8,709 nt of DNA from Gammaproteobacteria bacterium (GCA_018667205.1 JABIVN010000370.1:1-8709), one strand, 5' to 3'; counted from the stretch's first letter, positions 1 through 6,542 are shown. Notes: generated from the letters alone by a model not told the origin. Translations and numbers: made by a program.

Positions 1-3000
1 CAGCGCCGGTTGATCCAGCAGCGGTTGATCCGGCGTCAGTTGAATTGGTAGCCGAGCTTACCGTCGCTGAAGCACTGTGGCGGCCTTTTAATCGTTGGAT
101 CGTCGAAGGCAATTTGACGAAAGCAGATGGCACCACGGATGTTGGTGGTTTTGTGATTGCCGAGTTGGTCAAAGCTGCCGGCACTCGTATCGAGATTGGT
201 CGAGCAACGGTCGACATCCTCCCGGTACCCGGTTTTGACATTGCCAACCGGCCCATCAGTCCTGCTATTCTGAATAATGTGGACGTGGAGAAGGACCACG
301 TAGAGGTTTCTGCGATCTCCAGTGACGGAAGCCAACAGTTTAAAGTGGTCTCTTTCATTAATGCAGCGCCAGAGCCGATTGCTCATGTGGGGACTGAAGT
401 GGTGCTTGAGGCGGTTGAGATCTTGACTGACAATCGCGTTGTCATCCATGGTTATGCTTCTTTCCAAGGCGCGGCAGCAACGGGCGTTGCTGTCATTACC
501 ACCGACGTGAGCAACCAGCTGTTTGAAGCGGAGCTTGTGCCAGCCCCTGATCCCCTGGCTGGTGGTTTTGACTTTGTCAAACGCCCAATCTTTGGTAACG
601 GGGGTTTCATAGATGGCGAGACGCTAACGGTAACGGTTGATGATGTTGGTTTTGCCACCTCCGTGGTTGATTTGTCGGCTGAGACAGTCTTTATTCCAGC
701 GGTTGCAGATCCTGTTGTAGTTGCAGCGTTAGAAACAACGGTTGCAGGTCTAGCACCAGTTGATCCAGCAGCGGTTGATCCAGCAACGGTTGATCCAGCA
801 GCGGTTGATCCAGCAGCAGTTGATCCAGCACCGATTCATGTTGAACCGTTACCGATTTCGCCAATTACCTCAGCATCTGAGGCGACCACCCATGGTCTGC
901 AATCTTTGCGCACGGCGGTGATAAGTGATGGGGGAGTTCCTCTGCCTGGTAATCTTGGCGATTTTGTTCGCGACCGTGAGGCAGCGATTAAGTTAGGCAA
1001 GGCACTTTTCTGGGACATGCAAATGGGTAGCGACGGTATTCAGGCTTGCGCGAGTTGCCACTACAAGGCGGGTGCTGACGGGCGATCTCAGAATCAGATG
1101 AATCCGGCATTACTGAGTTTTGTTAATGAACGAGAGGGCGATATCAAAGGCTACTTTGACGCGCAAGGCAGTCCCGATACTGTTTTCCACACGGCAGGGC
1201 CCAACGAAAGTGTTGTGGCTTCAGACTATCCTTTCGTCAAGAAAATTCAGGATTATGTCCAGAATGATGACGGTAGCATTGGTCCAGCGCCGGGTAACAG
1301 TAACGATATCACCTCGTCCATGGGTGTTTTTCTGACCTTGTTTAAGGGCAGTGTGGAAGCTCAGGCTGTTGATTGGGGTGATCGGTTAGAGGATCCGGTC
1401 TTTAACGCAGAAAGGGCAGATAACGCAGTTTATATGGCGAGCGCAGACACCGTACGCCGTGTGGCACACCGTAACGCGCCGTCGACCTATAATGCCGTGT
1501 TTAACTTCACCAACTTCTGGGATGGACGCGCCAATAACGACTTCAATGGCCAAAATTCGTTTGGTCAGCAGGATCAGAATGCAAAAGTTTGGGTGCAGCA
1601 AAGTGATGGTTCGGTTTTGCAGGAAGCTGTTGTTCTGGACAATGCCAGCTTGGCATCACAGGCAGTTGGCCCCGCCCTAAGTCATTTTGAAATGTCTTTT
1701 GGTAATCCGAGTGCTGGCAACGCTCGCACGTTCCCAGAAATAGGCAAGAAGCTACTGAGGGGAAGCGCACCCATAGTTCCGCTGGGTCAACAGATTGTTG
1801 ACCCGGACGATAGCGTGCTGGGTGCACTTTCATTGAGTCCATCTCCTGGTCTTAATGTCGACTATAAAACGCTCGTTTATGCAGCGTTCAAGCCAGAGTA
1901 TTGGGGGTTTGACGGTAGGTTTGAGTTAAGTCAGGCTGAGCTTTCATCTGAAGTGACGGCTGGTTATTTGGTCGTTGAAACGATTGAGGGAACAAGCACA
2001 GAAGCCACGGCAACGGAAGCCAGTTCGCCTGATGCGGTTGATGAATTGTCAACGTATGGTCAATATTTGACCGCCCCTGATGCATCAACAGAGAAGGCAC
2101 GTTTTACTCAGGCAGAGGCAAACTTTGCCATGATCTTCGGTATTTCAGTCATGATGTATGAATCGACGCTGATTTCCGACCAGACACCGTACGATCAATG
2201 GATGGAGACAGGCGAATTGAATGATGGGTTTGGCGCTGAAGAACTTAACGGGCTTAATGTCTTTACGGGTAAAGCTGGATGTGTGGCTTGCCATGTTGGT
2301 CCTGAACTGACTAACGCGACAGTGAGATATGCACGTGATGAAATAATCGAGCCTATGCCGATGGCAGAAGGTTTTGCGCTGTACGACAATGGTTTTTATA
2401 ACCTAGGCGTCACACCAACGACTGATGATATCGGCCGGGGGGGTAAGGACCTTAACGGCAAGCCTTTAGCCTTCTCGAGACAGGCCTTGTTTAACCGTAG
2501 TGGTATCCAGAGTCTGGGATTCCCGATAAAGGGTAATGAAACAGTTCCTACGACGGGTGAGCTAGGCAACATCGTTTGTACCGATGCTGATGCTGACGGT
2601 TTCTGTGATTCTGGTACATCGATCGTTCCAGAGTTTCAGCGGGTTGCTGTAGACGGTGCCTTCAAAACACCAGGACTACGTAACTCGGAGTTAACGGGCC
2701 CGTATTTCCATAATGGCGGTGTGGCAACCTTGAAACAGGTGGTTGAATTCTACGACCGTGGCGGCAACTTTTGTGGCTTGAATTTGCATGATCTGAGCCC
2801 GGATATGTCTCCGCTAGGTTTAAGTGACGTCGAAAAAGACGAACTAACGGCCTTCATGGTAGCGCTTACTGATGATCGGGTGAAATACAGCAAAGCACCG
2901 TTTGATCATCCTCAGTTGTTGATACCAACGGATGGTTTTCAAGATAGCCTAGAAGAGTTGCATGAGATTCCTGCTGTCGGTGCCGGTGGCTCTGAGGCGG

Positions 3001-3089
3001 CGTTGACGACGTTTCTTGGCTTGGACCCACAAGACAGCATCTTTACGCCTGAGGGGATTTGCTCCAATGGCGCGGTGCCTCACCTGTAG
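1..3089 (+). CDS. Large di-haem cytochrome c peroxidase/MauG-family protein with N-terminal Ig-like repeats (5'-partial)
   Basis: The frame is open from the left edge (first full codon at 3) to TAG at 3087-3089, giving 1028 visible residues; the start and any signal peptide lie outside. A TTG at 45 is only an internal leucine, because the VDPA linker before it is in frame. Order by visible residue: VDPA linker (3-12), two beta-sandwich-like repeats (about 16-115 and 121-225), a longer VDPA linker (253-277), then the peroxidase part (about 315-985). Haem c sites are CASCH (349-353) and CVACH (760-764). Family motifs follow each haem: RNAPSTYN...FWDGRA after the first and FKTPGLRN...GPYFHNGG after the second. 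The family reduces peroxide or oxidises a partner with two c-type haems in the periplasm. The haems are about 411 residues apart, far more than the roughly 150 of classical bacterial peroxidases, so large segments are inserted. The natural substrate cannot be told. Family assignment is firm; the enzymatic role is inferred. Confidence 0.9.
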   Translation, partial: APVDPAAVDPASVELVAELTVAEALWRPFNRWIVEGNLTKADGTTDVGGFVIAELVKAAGTRIEIGRATVDILPVPGFDIANRPISPAILNNVDVEKDHVEVSAISSDGSQQFKVVSFINAAPEPIAHVGTEVVLEAVEILTDNRVVIHGYASFQGAAATGVAVITTDVSNQLFEAELVPAPDPLAGGFDFVKRPIFGNGGFIDGETLTVTVDDVGFATSVVDLSAETVFIPAVADPVVVAALETTVAGLAPVDPAAVDPATVDPAAVDPAAVDPAPIHVEPLPISPITSASEATTHGLQSLRTAVISDGGVPLPGNLGDFVRDREAAIKLGKALFWDMQMGSDGIQACASCHYKAGADGRSQNQMNPALLSFVNEREGDIKGYFDAQGSPDTVFHTAGPNESVVASDYPFVKKIQDYVQNDDGSIGPAPGNSNDITSSMGVFLTLFKGSVEAQAVDWGDRLEDPVFNAERADNAVYMASADTVRRVAHRNAPSTYNAVFNFTNFWDGRANNDFNGQNSFGQQDQNAKVWVQQSDGSVLQEAVVLDNASLASQAVGPALSHFEMSFGNPSAGNARTFPEIGKKLLRGSAPIVPLGQQIVDPDDSVLGALSLSPSPGLNVDYKTLVYAAFKPEYWGFDGRFELSQAELSSEVTAGYLVVETIEGTSTEATATEASSPDAVDELSTYGQYLTAPDASTEKARFTQAEANFAMIFGISVMMYESTLISDQTPYDQWMETGELNDGFGAEELNGLNVFTGKAGCVACHVGPELTNATVRYARDEIIEPMPMAEGFALYDNGFYNLGVTPTTDDIGRGGKDLNGKPLAFSRQALFNRSGIQSLGFPIKGNETVPTTGELGNIVCTDADADGFCDSGTSIVPEFQRVAVDGAFKTPGLRNSELTGPYFHNGGVATLKQVVEFYDRGGNFCGLNLHDLSPDMSPLGLSDVEKDELTAFMVALTDDRVKYSKAPFDHPQLLIPTDGFQDSLEELHEIPAVGAGGSEAALTTFLGLDPQDSIFTPEGICSNGAVPHL
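9..53 (+). repeat. VDPA-type 15-bp tandem repeat, left array
   Basis: Three in-frame 15-base units encode VDPAA, VDPAS and a diverged VELVA. The array starts at or before the window edge and precedes the first Ig-like domain of the peroxidase. Bases 9-31 are identical to 759-781 in the right array, so the two linkers share recent ancestry at DNA level. Confidence 0.75.
759..833 (+). repeat. VDPA-type 15-bp tandem repeat, right array
   Basis: Five consecutive 15-base units encode VDPAA, VDPAT, VDPAA, VDPAA and VDPAP. They form a proline- and aspartate-rich linker between the second Ig-like repeat and the peroxidase domain. The near-identical units make length change by slippage or recombination with the left array plausible. 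Confidence 0.85.
1047..1061 (+). other. Haem c attachment site 1 (CASCH)
   Basis: In-frame CxxCH motif of the peroxidase, preceded by the family-typical LGKALFWD stretch. Two cysteines bind the haem vinyl groups covalently and the histidine is the proximal iron ligand. Confidence 0.9.
2280..2294 (+). other. Haem c attachment site 2 (CVACH)
   Basis: Second in-frame CxxCH motif, in the context GLNVFTGKAGCVACHVGPELT, which matches the C-terminal haem domain of the di-haem peroxidase/MauG family. No third CxxCH is present in the visible protein. Confidence 0.9.
2583..2609 (+). other. Putative calcium-binding loop DADADGFCD in the peroxidase
   Basis: Visible residues 861-869 read D-x-D-x-D-G-x-x-D, the pattern of EF-hand and thrombospondin type 3 calcium loops. 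The loop lies between haem 2 and the conserved KTPGLRN segment. One cysteine lies just before it (2577-2579) and one within it (2604-2606), so a disulfide could brace it. Calcium binding is inferred from the pattern only. Confidence 0.45.
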
Positions 3090-3121
3090 CATTACAACGT
3101 TTCATCATTGAACCGGTAATG

Positions 3122-3154
3122 GGCTCGTGTCGTTCGATCCGGACGACACGAGCC
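3122..3154 (+). terminator. Strong GC hairpin after the peroxidase gene
   Basis: A perfect 12-bp inverted repeat (GGCTCGTGTCGT with ACGACACGAGCC) encloses 9 bases, and the loop can pair three steps further. It starts 32 bases after the peroxidase stop. No T-run follows on either strand, so it is not a classical intrinsic terminator. It could be a U-tract-independent terminator, a barrier to 3' exonuclease, or a protein site. Confidence 0.5.
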
Positions 3155-3289
3155 ATAATGCAGGTTGCCTTACCACGTGATCAAGGAACGCTGTCCAGGC
3201 GCCGGTCGATTCTGCCGGAGCAGGCAGATGTTTGCCTTCCATCCAGGTTACAACGGAACGCTCTCTGAAGTAACAGCTGGATCAGTATT

Positions 3290-3320
3290 AAAAACCCTTG
3301 AGCCTGTTTCACAGCCTCAA
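3290..3320 (-). terminator. Probable rho-independent terminator for the SnoaL-like gene
   Basis: Bases 3298-3320 fold as TTGAG/CTCAA plus CTGT/ACAG with one C-C mismatch and a 3-base loop. Read on the minus strand, the hairpin is followed by GGG and then five Ts (3294-3290). That orientation fits transcription of the SnoaL-like gene, whose stop lies about 300 bases upstream, implying a long 3' untranslated stretch. The three Gs between stem and T-run weaken the call. Confidence 0.4.
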
Positions 3321-3346
3321 TTGTGAAGGTGGGCCGTCCCCTCCCT

Positions 3347-3384
3347 CTAATTGTTAGGTTTGATAACCCGGCGCTAAATTAGCG
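3347..3384. repeat. Cluster of three short palindromes
   Basis: Three small inverted repeats lie almost end to end: CTAA-TTG-TTAG (3347-3357), GGTT-TGAT-AACC (3357-3368) and CGCTAA-A-TTAGCG (3372-3384). They could be operator half-sites or a small structured RNA element. No gene starts nearby, so a regulatory role is unsupported. Confidence 0.35.
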
Positions 3385-3540
3385 ATGTTTTCGTTTTATG
3401 CTACAGAGGCCTTCAGCACCAAATTTGATGTGCTAGTGTCAGAATTAATTCCTGACTAGTCTTGATACCAGCGTTCTATGAGAAGGTCTTCGATACCGCC
3501 ACGGCTCAGATTGAATCGTTAATGTTTACGTAGGTCCCTC

Positions 3541-3559
3541 CGGTAACGCTAAATTACCG
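3541..3559. repeat. Inverted repeat CGGTAA...TTACCG sharing CGCTAAATTA with 3372-3381
   Basis: A 6-bp stem encloses 7 bases. The loop and right arm contain CGCTAAATTA, identical to bases 3372-3381, giving a 10-base direct repeat 175 bases apart, each copy inside its own palindrome. Function unknown. Confidence 0.35.
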
Positions 3560-3620
3560 ACAAGTTTAGTTGTCAGTACTGTCAATATCCGGCGGCTCAA
3601 AAGAGAACCAGGATTGCAGC

Positions 3621-4130
3621 CTACAGCGGTCGGTACAGGGGATGATCTGGCTCACGGATTTGTAGAATGTTCAGCGCAAATTCATCCGGTGTCATCGCTC
3701 CAATTGAGTTCGGAAATGAATGGGACCAATCTAGTATGTAGGTACGTTTAGAGATTCGCCATTCTCCGTGTCTTTTTTCCAGTTCATCAAGGTAGCGGCC
3801 ACCGTACATACTGTCGCTTAGGGTACCTTCATCGTCGGCCGCTGTGCCGACTGCGATCCCGTAGCATTCACCTACGGCTTTGTCGCCGCTAATCTTGATG
3901 ATCACGCTTGTCGACATGTGCCATCTGCGCAGGGCTTCTTTTTCATGGGGCATCACAGTTTTGACCCAATCAGTGCCGTTACCCTTAAAGAAGCCGAAAT
4001 CGATATCGGCATCAGGCCAAAAGCAACTTTCTTGTCCCGGTGTGTCTAACCAGTCCTGGGTGCGTCCGTATCGCATGATGACGTCTTCACAAGCCTTTTT
4101 GTCGAGTAGTTCCTGTAGTTTTGGATCCAT
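3621..4130 (-). CDS. SnoaL-like/NTF2-fold protein
   Basis: The protein has 169 residues, the usual size for a single SnoaL-like (NTF2 superfamily) domain, and no signal peptide, so it is probably cytosolic. Family features: an N-terminal helix with DVIMRYGRTQDWLD (Y21, D26), a strand carrying RRWHMSTSVII (H71), and the C-terminal GGRYLDELEKRHGEWRISKRTYILDW (about 110-135). Relatives include small dehydratases, isomerases and cyclases such as BaiE and SnoaL; Y21, D26 and H71 lie where such enzymes often place polar catalytic residues, but the substrate cannot be named. The start is set at ATG 4130 because GGAGG lies 4 bases upstream of it; an in-frame ATG at 4145 would put that ribosome site inside the coding region. 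The stop of an unrecognised minus-strand frame lies 11 bases upstream. The domain call is good; any specific activity is open. Confidence 0.85.
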   Translation of the reverse strand: MDPKLQELLDKKACEDVIMRYGRTQDWLDTPGQESCFWPDADIDFGFFKGNGTDWVKTVMPHEKEALRRWHMSTSVIIKISGDKAVGECYGIAVGTAADDEGTLSDSMYGGRYLDELEKRHGEWRISKRTYILDWSHSFPNSIGAMTPDEFALNILQIREPDHPLYRPL

Positions 4131-4133
4131 GAT

Positions 4134-4138
4134 TCCTC
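4134..4138 (-). promoter_or_regulatory. Ribosome binding site GGAGG deciding the start of the SnoaL-like gene
   Basis: Minus-strand GGAGG followed by AATC and then ATG (4130-4128). This near-consensus site favours the second ATG over the one at 4145. Confidence 0.7.
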
Positions 4139-4141
4139 CGG

Positions 4142-4786
4142 TCATTGAACATTAGTGAGTCGTGAGGTCAGCATAGCTAAAAAATGGGGTGTGCTACAAA
4201 AAAATAGTGTGTCACCAAAGCGGGGAATAACTGTCCCGGTTAAATATTGGCTGTTAAGGGGTTTTATGCTGTGGCCGTTGCGGCGGCAAGTATCGATATT
4301 GCCCTGGATTAAGCAGGCAGAGCGACTGTTTAGCCAAACGATGATTGCAGGTGTGTCCAGTGCCAGGACAAAGTCCAGCGGGAAATCGTCGACTGTTGCA
4401 CAAGATTTTTCGACTTTTAGCGTGATTACATCTGCTGGTAGTGGGCGAGTGCCGGAGTCCAGCCCGGGCGCTAGCGTGGGTTCCAGAAGCAATATTTCGT
4501 GTATACCTGTGCCAACTGAAGTGGCCCTGAAGCGGCAGATAAGTGGTATCCCTATCCTTAGGAAAAAGCAGGCGTTCACGAGGGCGCGCAAATTGCTGTC
4601 CTCGCCACGAATACTGGTGCGCTGTAGTGAAGAATATCGTAAACCTGATAATCGCCCGGGTTTGGAATGTGTTTTCTCAATAGGCCTACTACCAGGTTTT
4701 GGGCCAGAGTTTATACATTTTGTTGTCGTAGGATTCTTGGTTAGTGTATCGAGAGAAAGAAAGGCCCTGATTTCAAAGAAACTCAT
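4142..4786 (-). CDS. Hypothetical protein, doubtful
   Basis: A 214-residue frame from ATG 4786 to TGA 4144-4142. I recognise no family, no signal peptide and no clear membrane segment. In favour: its stop is 11 bases before the SnoaL-like start with the ribosome site close behind, as in an operon. The half nearest the SnoaL-like gene also has ordinary-looking codons and residues (VDDFPLDFVLALDTPAIIVW). Against: the opposite strand is open over almost the same span (4155-4790), there is no good ribosome site, and the first 70 residues are basic, threonine- and proline-rich and use rare-looking codons. It may be a decayed gene, an orphan or chance. The minus reading looks somewhat better than the plus one, which is rich in ATA, AGA and AGG codons. 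Confidence 0.25.
   Translation of the reverse strand: MSFFEIRAFLSLDTLTKNPTTTKCINSGPKPGSRPIEKTHSKPGRLSGLRYSSLQRTSIRGEDSNLRALVNACFFLRIGIPLICRFRATSVGTGIHEILLLEPTLAPGLDSGTRPLPADVITLKVEKSCATVDDFPLDFVLALDTPAIIVWLNSRSACLIQGNIDTCRRNGHSIKPLNSQYLTGTVIPRFGDTLFFCSTPHFLAMLTSRLTNVQ
4170..4199 (-). promoter_or_regulatory. Weak candidate promoter upstream of the SnoaL-like gene
   Basis: On the minus strand TTGTAG (4199-4194) and TATGCT (4175-4170) are separated by 18 bases, about 40 bases before the start codon. The -10 matches sigma-70 at four of six positions and the -35 only at TTG. It lies inside the questionable minus-strand frame ending at 4142. Confidence 0.25.
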
Positions 4787-5040
4787 ATGAGACTTCAGTC
4801 AGTTCCGGTTCATGGGCGCTATTATTTTTTGCTAATTGTTCCTTAACGCTTGGCCCGAGGCACCTAGCCCCATTTGCCGCGAGAGCGGAGTCACCTGGCG
4901 TTAGTAATTTTTCGATCACTTCTTTCATGGCGATGCCATCTATTGTCAGTGGGTTATTCTATAATTTGCTACTCTTGTAGCGCAGAGAATCCCCCCCTAA
5001 CAACGTACAATCGCCATCCGAGGATAAAAATATTGGTGTT
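4787..5040. other. Upstream region of the serine hydrolase
   Basis: No gene is seen. It contains a perfect TATAAT at 4960-4965, a run of seven Cs at 4991-4997, and an imperfect long-range inverted repeat TAACGC (4844-4849) with GCGTTA (4898-4903). Confidence 0.5.
4943..4965 (+). promoter_or_regulatory. Candidate promoter for the serine hydrolase
   Basis: A perfect sigma-70 -10 box TATAAT (4960-4965) lies about 75 bases before the start codon. TTGTCA (4943-4948) resembles a -35 box but the spacer is only 11 bases, and nothing better sits 17 bases upstream. Either the promoter depends on an activator or the TATAAT is fortuitous. Confidence 0.35.
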
Positions 5041-6303
5041 GTGATGATTAAAGTTGTGGATCCCCATTTAGTGGGACTCTCAAGGGATCGATTGTCTCGA
5101 GTTTCGGGTTGGCTGGACGAACTGATCGCCAGTGAACGTGTTGCCGGTGCCAGTGTGCTGGTGGGTAGGTTCGGAAAAGCGGCGTACTTTCGTGCCGCAG
5201 GCATGGCCGATCTGGCAGAGGGAAAAGCTTTCTCTGAAGATACTGTGGTCAGAATATATTCCATGACTAAACCCATTGTCAGTGTCGCGGCGATGATGCT
5301 GTTTGAAGAAGGTTGCTTCCAGTTAGATCATCCGGTGAGTGATTATCTGCCGGAATTTTCCAGTCAGGTTGTCTGGCAGAATGGCGACGTTGGACATACA
5401 AAACCGGTAGTTCAGCCGATGCTGATATGGCATCTGCTGACGCACACTTCCGGATTAACTTATGACTTTATGAATCAAAATGTAGTGGATGCTGAGTACC
5501 GCGCGAAAGGAATTACCCATCCATCAGCTCACAAGAGCCTCGAAGGCTGGGTAAAAGCACTTGCTGAGATTCCTTTGATAAGTGAGCCTGGTACGGAATG
5601 GAACTACAGCGTCTCAACAGATGTGTTAGGTAGATTGGTAGAGGTCTGGTCCGGTTTATCTTTAGAAAAATTTCTAACCACCAGGATATTTGAACCGCTT
5701 GGTATGCATGACACGGGGTTTCATGTGCTCGAGGCTAATCACGCAATGTTTGCGTCACTGTACCGCCCGAGCGTTGGTCCAGTGATGGGGGATTCCGCGC
5801 CACCGCCTTTATCAGCGCGGGGTGGGCTCAAATTACTGGATGCTGCTTCGACTAGTGAATACAGGGAGCCTGTCAGCATATACTCGGGTGGTGGTGGCTT
5901 GGTATCCACCATCAATGACTATTCGCGGTTTTGCCAGATGTTAATGAATGGGGGGGGGTTCTCAGATAAACGTCTACTCTCTCCGGTGACCGTTGAATAT
6001 ATGCGGACTAATCATTTGCCGGATGGCAAAGATATGGCGGCCATGGGGCAGCCAGTCTGGAGTGAAACGACTTACGATGGCATTGGGTTTGGTTTGGGGT
6101 TCGCGGTGGTATTGGATCCGATCAAAGCGAAAATGATGACTTCAACAGGCGAACATCACTGGGGGGGTGCGGCTAGCACGATGTTCTGGCTGGATCCCGA
6201 AAAGGAAATGTGGGTGATTTTTCTGACGCAGTTGATGCCATCTACAACCTATCCTATTCGGCGTGAGCTCAGGACGCTTGTTTACCAGGCTATTGTTAAT
6301 TAG
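5041..6303 (+). CDS. Beta-lactamase-fold serine hydrolase (class C/family VIII esterase-like)
   Basis: 420 residues, close to the usual 380-430 for this family. The SxxK nucleophile motif is SMTK (S74, K77), in the context VVRIYSMTKPIVSVAAMMLFEEG. The second motif is YSVS (Y189), where true class C beta-lactamases have YxN. HLLTHTSGL (about 137-145) is a family hallmark. HHWGG (372-376) sits where lactamases carry KTG. Serine attacks an ester or amide, with K77 and Y189 as general bases. The absence of a signal peptide and the Tyr-x-Ser motif favour a cytosolic esterase over a periplasmic lactamase; the substrate is unknown. The start is uncertain between GTG 5041 and ATG 5044, since the only purine-rich site (GAGGA, 5020-5024) is 16-19 bases away. 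It is a stand-alone gene with a likely terminator right behind it, convergent with the sulfotransferase. A nine-G run at 5950-5958 lies inside the gene. Confidence 0.9.
   Translation: MMIKVVDPHLVGLSRDRLSRVSGWLDELIASERVAGASVLVGRFGKAAYFRAAGMADLAEGKAFSEDTVVRIYSMTKPIVSVAAMMLFEEGCFQLDHPVSDYLPEFSSQVVWQNGDVGHTKPVVQPMLIWHLLTHTSGLTYDFMNQNVVDAEYRAKGITHPSAHKSLEGWVKALAEIPLISEPGTEWNYSVSTDVLGRLVEVWSGLSLEKFLTTRIFEPLGMHDTGFHVLEANHAMFASLYRPSVGPVMGDSAPPPLSARGGLKLLDAASTSEYREPVSIYSGGGGLVSTINDYSRFCQMLMNGGGFSDKRLLSPVTVEYMRTNHLPDGKDMAAMGQPVWSETTYDGIGFGLGFAVVLDPIKAKMMTSTGEHHWGGAASTMFWLDPEKEMWVIFLTQLMPSTTYPIRRELRTLVYQAIVN
5950..5958 (+). repeat. Nine-G homopolymer in the serine hydrolase coding sequence
   Basis: Codons 304-306 are all GGG. 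Gain of one G leads to TAA three codons later; loss of one leads to TGA ten codons after the altered glycine. Either removes the C-terminal HHWGG motif. A seven-G run follows at 6161-6167 in the same gene. Confidence 0.85.
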
Positions 6304-6306
6304 ATG

Positions 6307-6327
6307 TCACTGAATTGTGATTTTTTT
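6307..6327 (+). terminator. Probable intrinsic terminator of the serine hydrolase
   Basis: TCAC and GTGA form a 4-bp stem around TGAATT, followed directly by seven Ts (6321-6327), three bases after the stop codon. The stem is short, so efficiency may be modest. Confidence 0.45.
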
Positions 6328-6462
6328 GTTTACCAGTAGCCCAATTAGATCCGTTATGGTCGGTGGTTCATAACAGTCTTTGTCAGCGACTGAAGCTTAA
6401 TCACTTCAGGTGTCCTGGGATGAACCGCGGAAAATTGGCTGGCTGGCACCAGAGGCAGGATT

Positions 6463-6482
6463 TTAGTAAGCGGCCCTACTAA
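6463..6482. repeat. Inverted repeat TTAGTA...TACTAA
   Basis: A 6-bp perfect stem with an 8-base GC-rich spacer lies between the convergent serine hydrolase and sulfotransferase genes, about 60 bases past the sulfotransferase stop. It may help end that transcript, but no T-run follows on the minus strand. Confidence 0.3.
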
Positions 6483-6542
6483 GCGCCTCCTTGAATTAAA
6501 GTAATCGTTGAGAACCTTTCAGCCAACCAAACCCAATTGAAG

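Larger units (their letters stand above)
3090..3620. other. Non-coding intergenic region between convergent genes
   Basis: No credible gene lies here. The region separates the ends of the peroxidase (+) and the SnoaL-like gene (-), so it is a shared 3' region. It holds the GC hairpin at 3122-3154, a minus-strand terminator candidate at 3290-3320 and several short inverted repeats between 3347 and 3559. It is long for a convergent spacer, so a small RNA or decayed sequence cannot be excluded. Confidence 0.6.

Noticed and set aside
2766..2790. CGLNLH in the peroxidase as a possible third haem site
   Set aside because: It does not fit CxxCH: there is only one cysteine and the spacing is wrong.
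3128..3150. GTTCGATCC resembling a tRNA T-loop
   Set aside because: It is the loop of the 12-bp hairpin; the flanks do not form a 5-bp T-stem and no acceptor or anticodon arm is present.
3059..3268. Small plus-strand frame overlapping the peroxidase end
   Set aside because: It overlaps the peroxidase C-terminus in another frame, spans the GC hairpin and has no ribosome site.
4560..4640. EDSNLR in the minus-strand translation, a string often produced by antisense reading of tRNA genes
   Set aside because: The DNA lacks the GGTTCGA T-loop sequence and no cloverleaf can be drawn, so the match is coincidence.
4155..4790. Plus-strand 211-codon frame starting with GTG
   Set aside because: Basic, serine-rich product with many ATA, AGA and AGG codons, no family resemblance and no ribosome site; the minus frame over the same span is a little more gene-like.
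4844..4903. TAACGC...GCGTTA inverted repeat resembling an integron attC site
   Set aside because: The outer arms pair over 6 bases, but the core sites do not fit RYYYAAC and GTTRRRY, no inner L-box pair is seen, and no integrase or cassette array is present.
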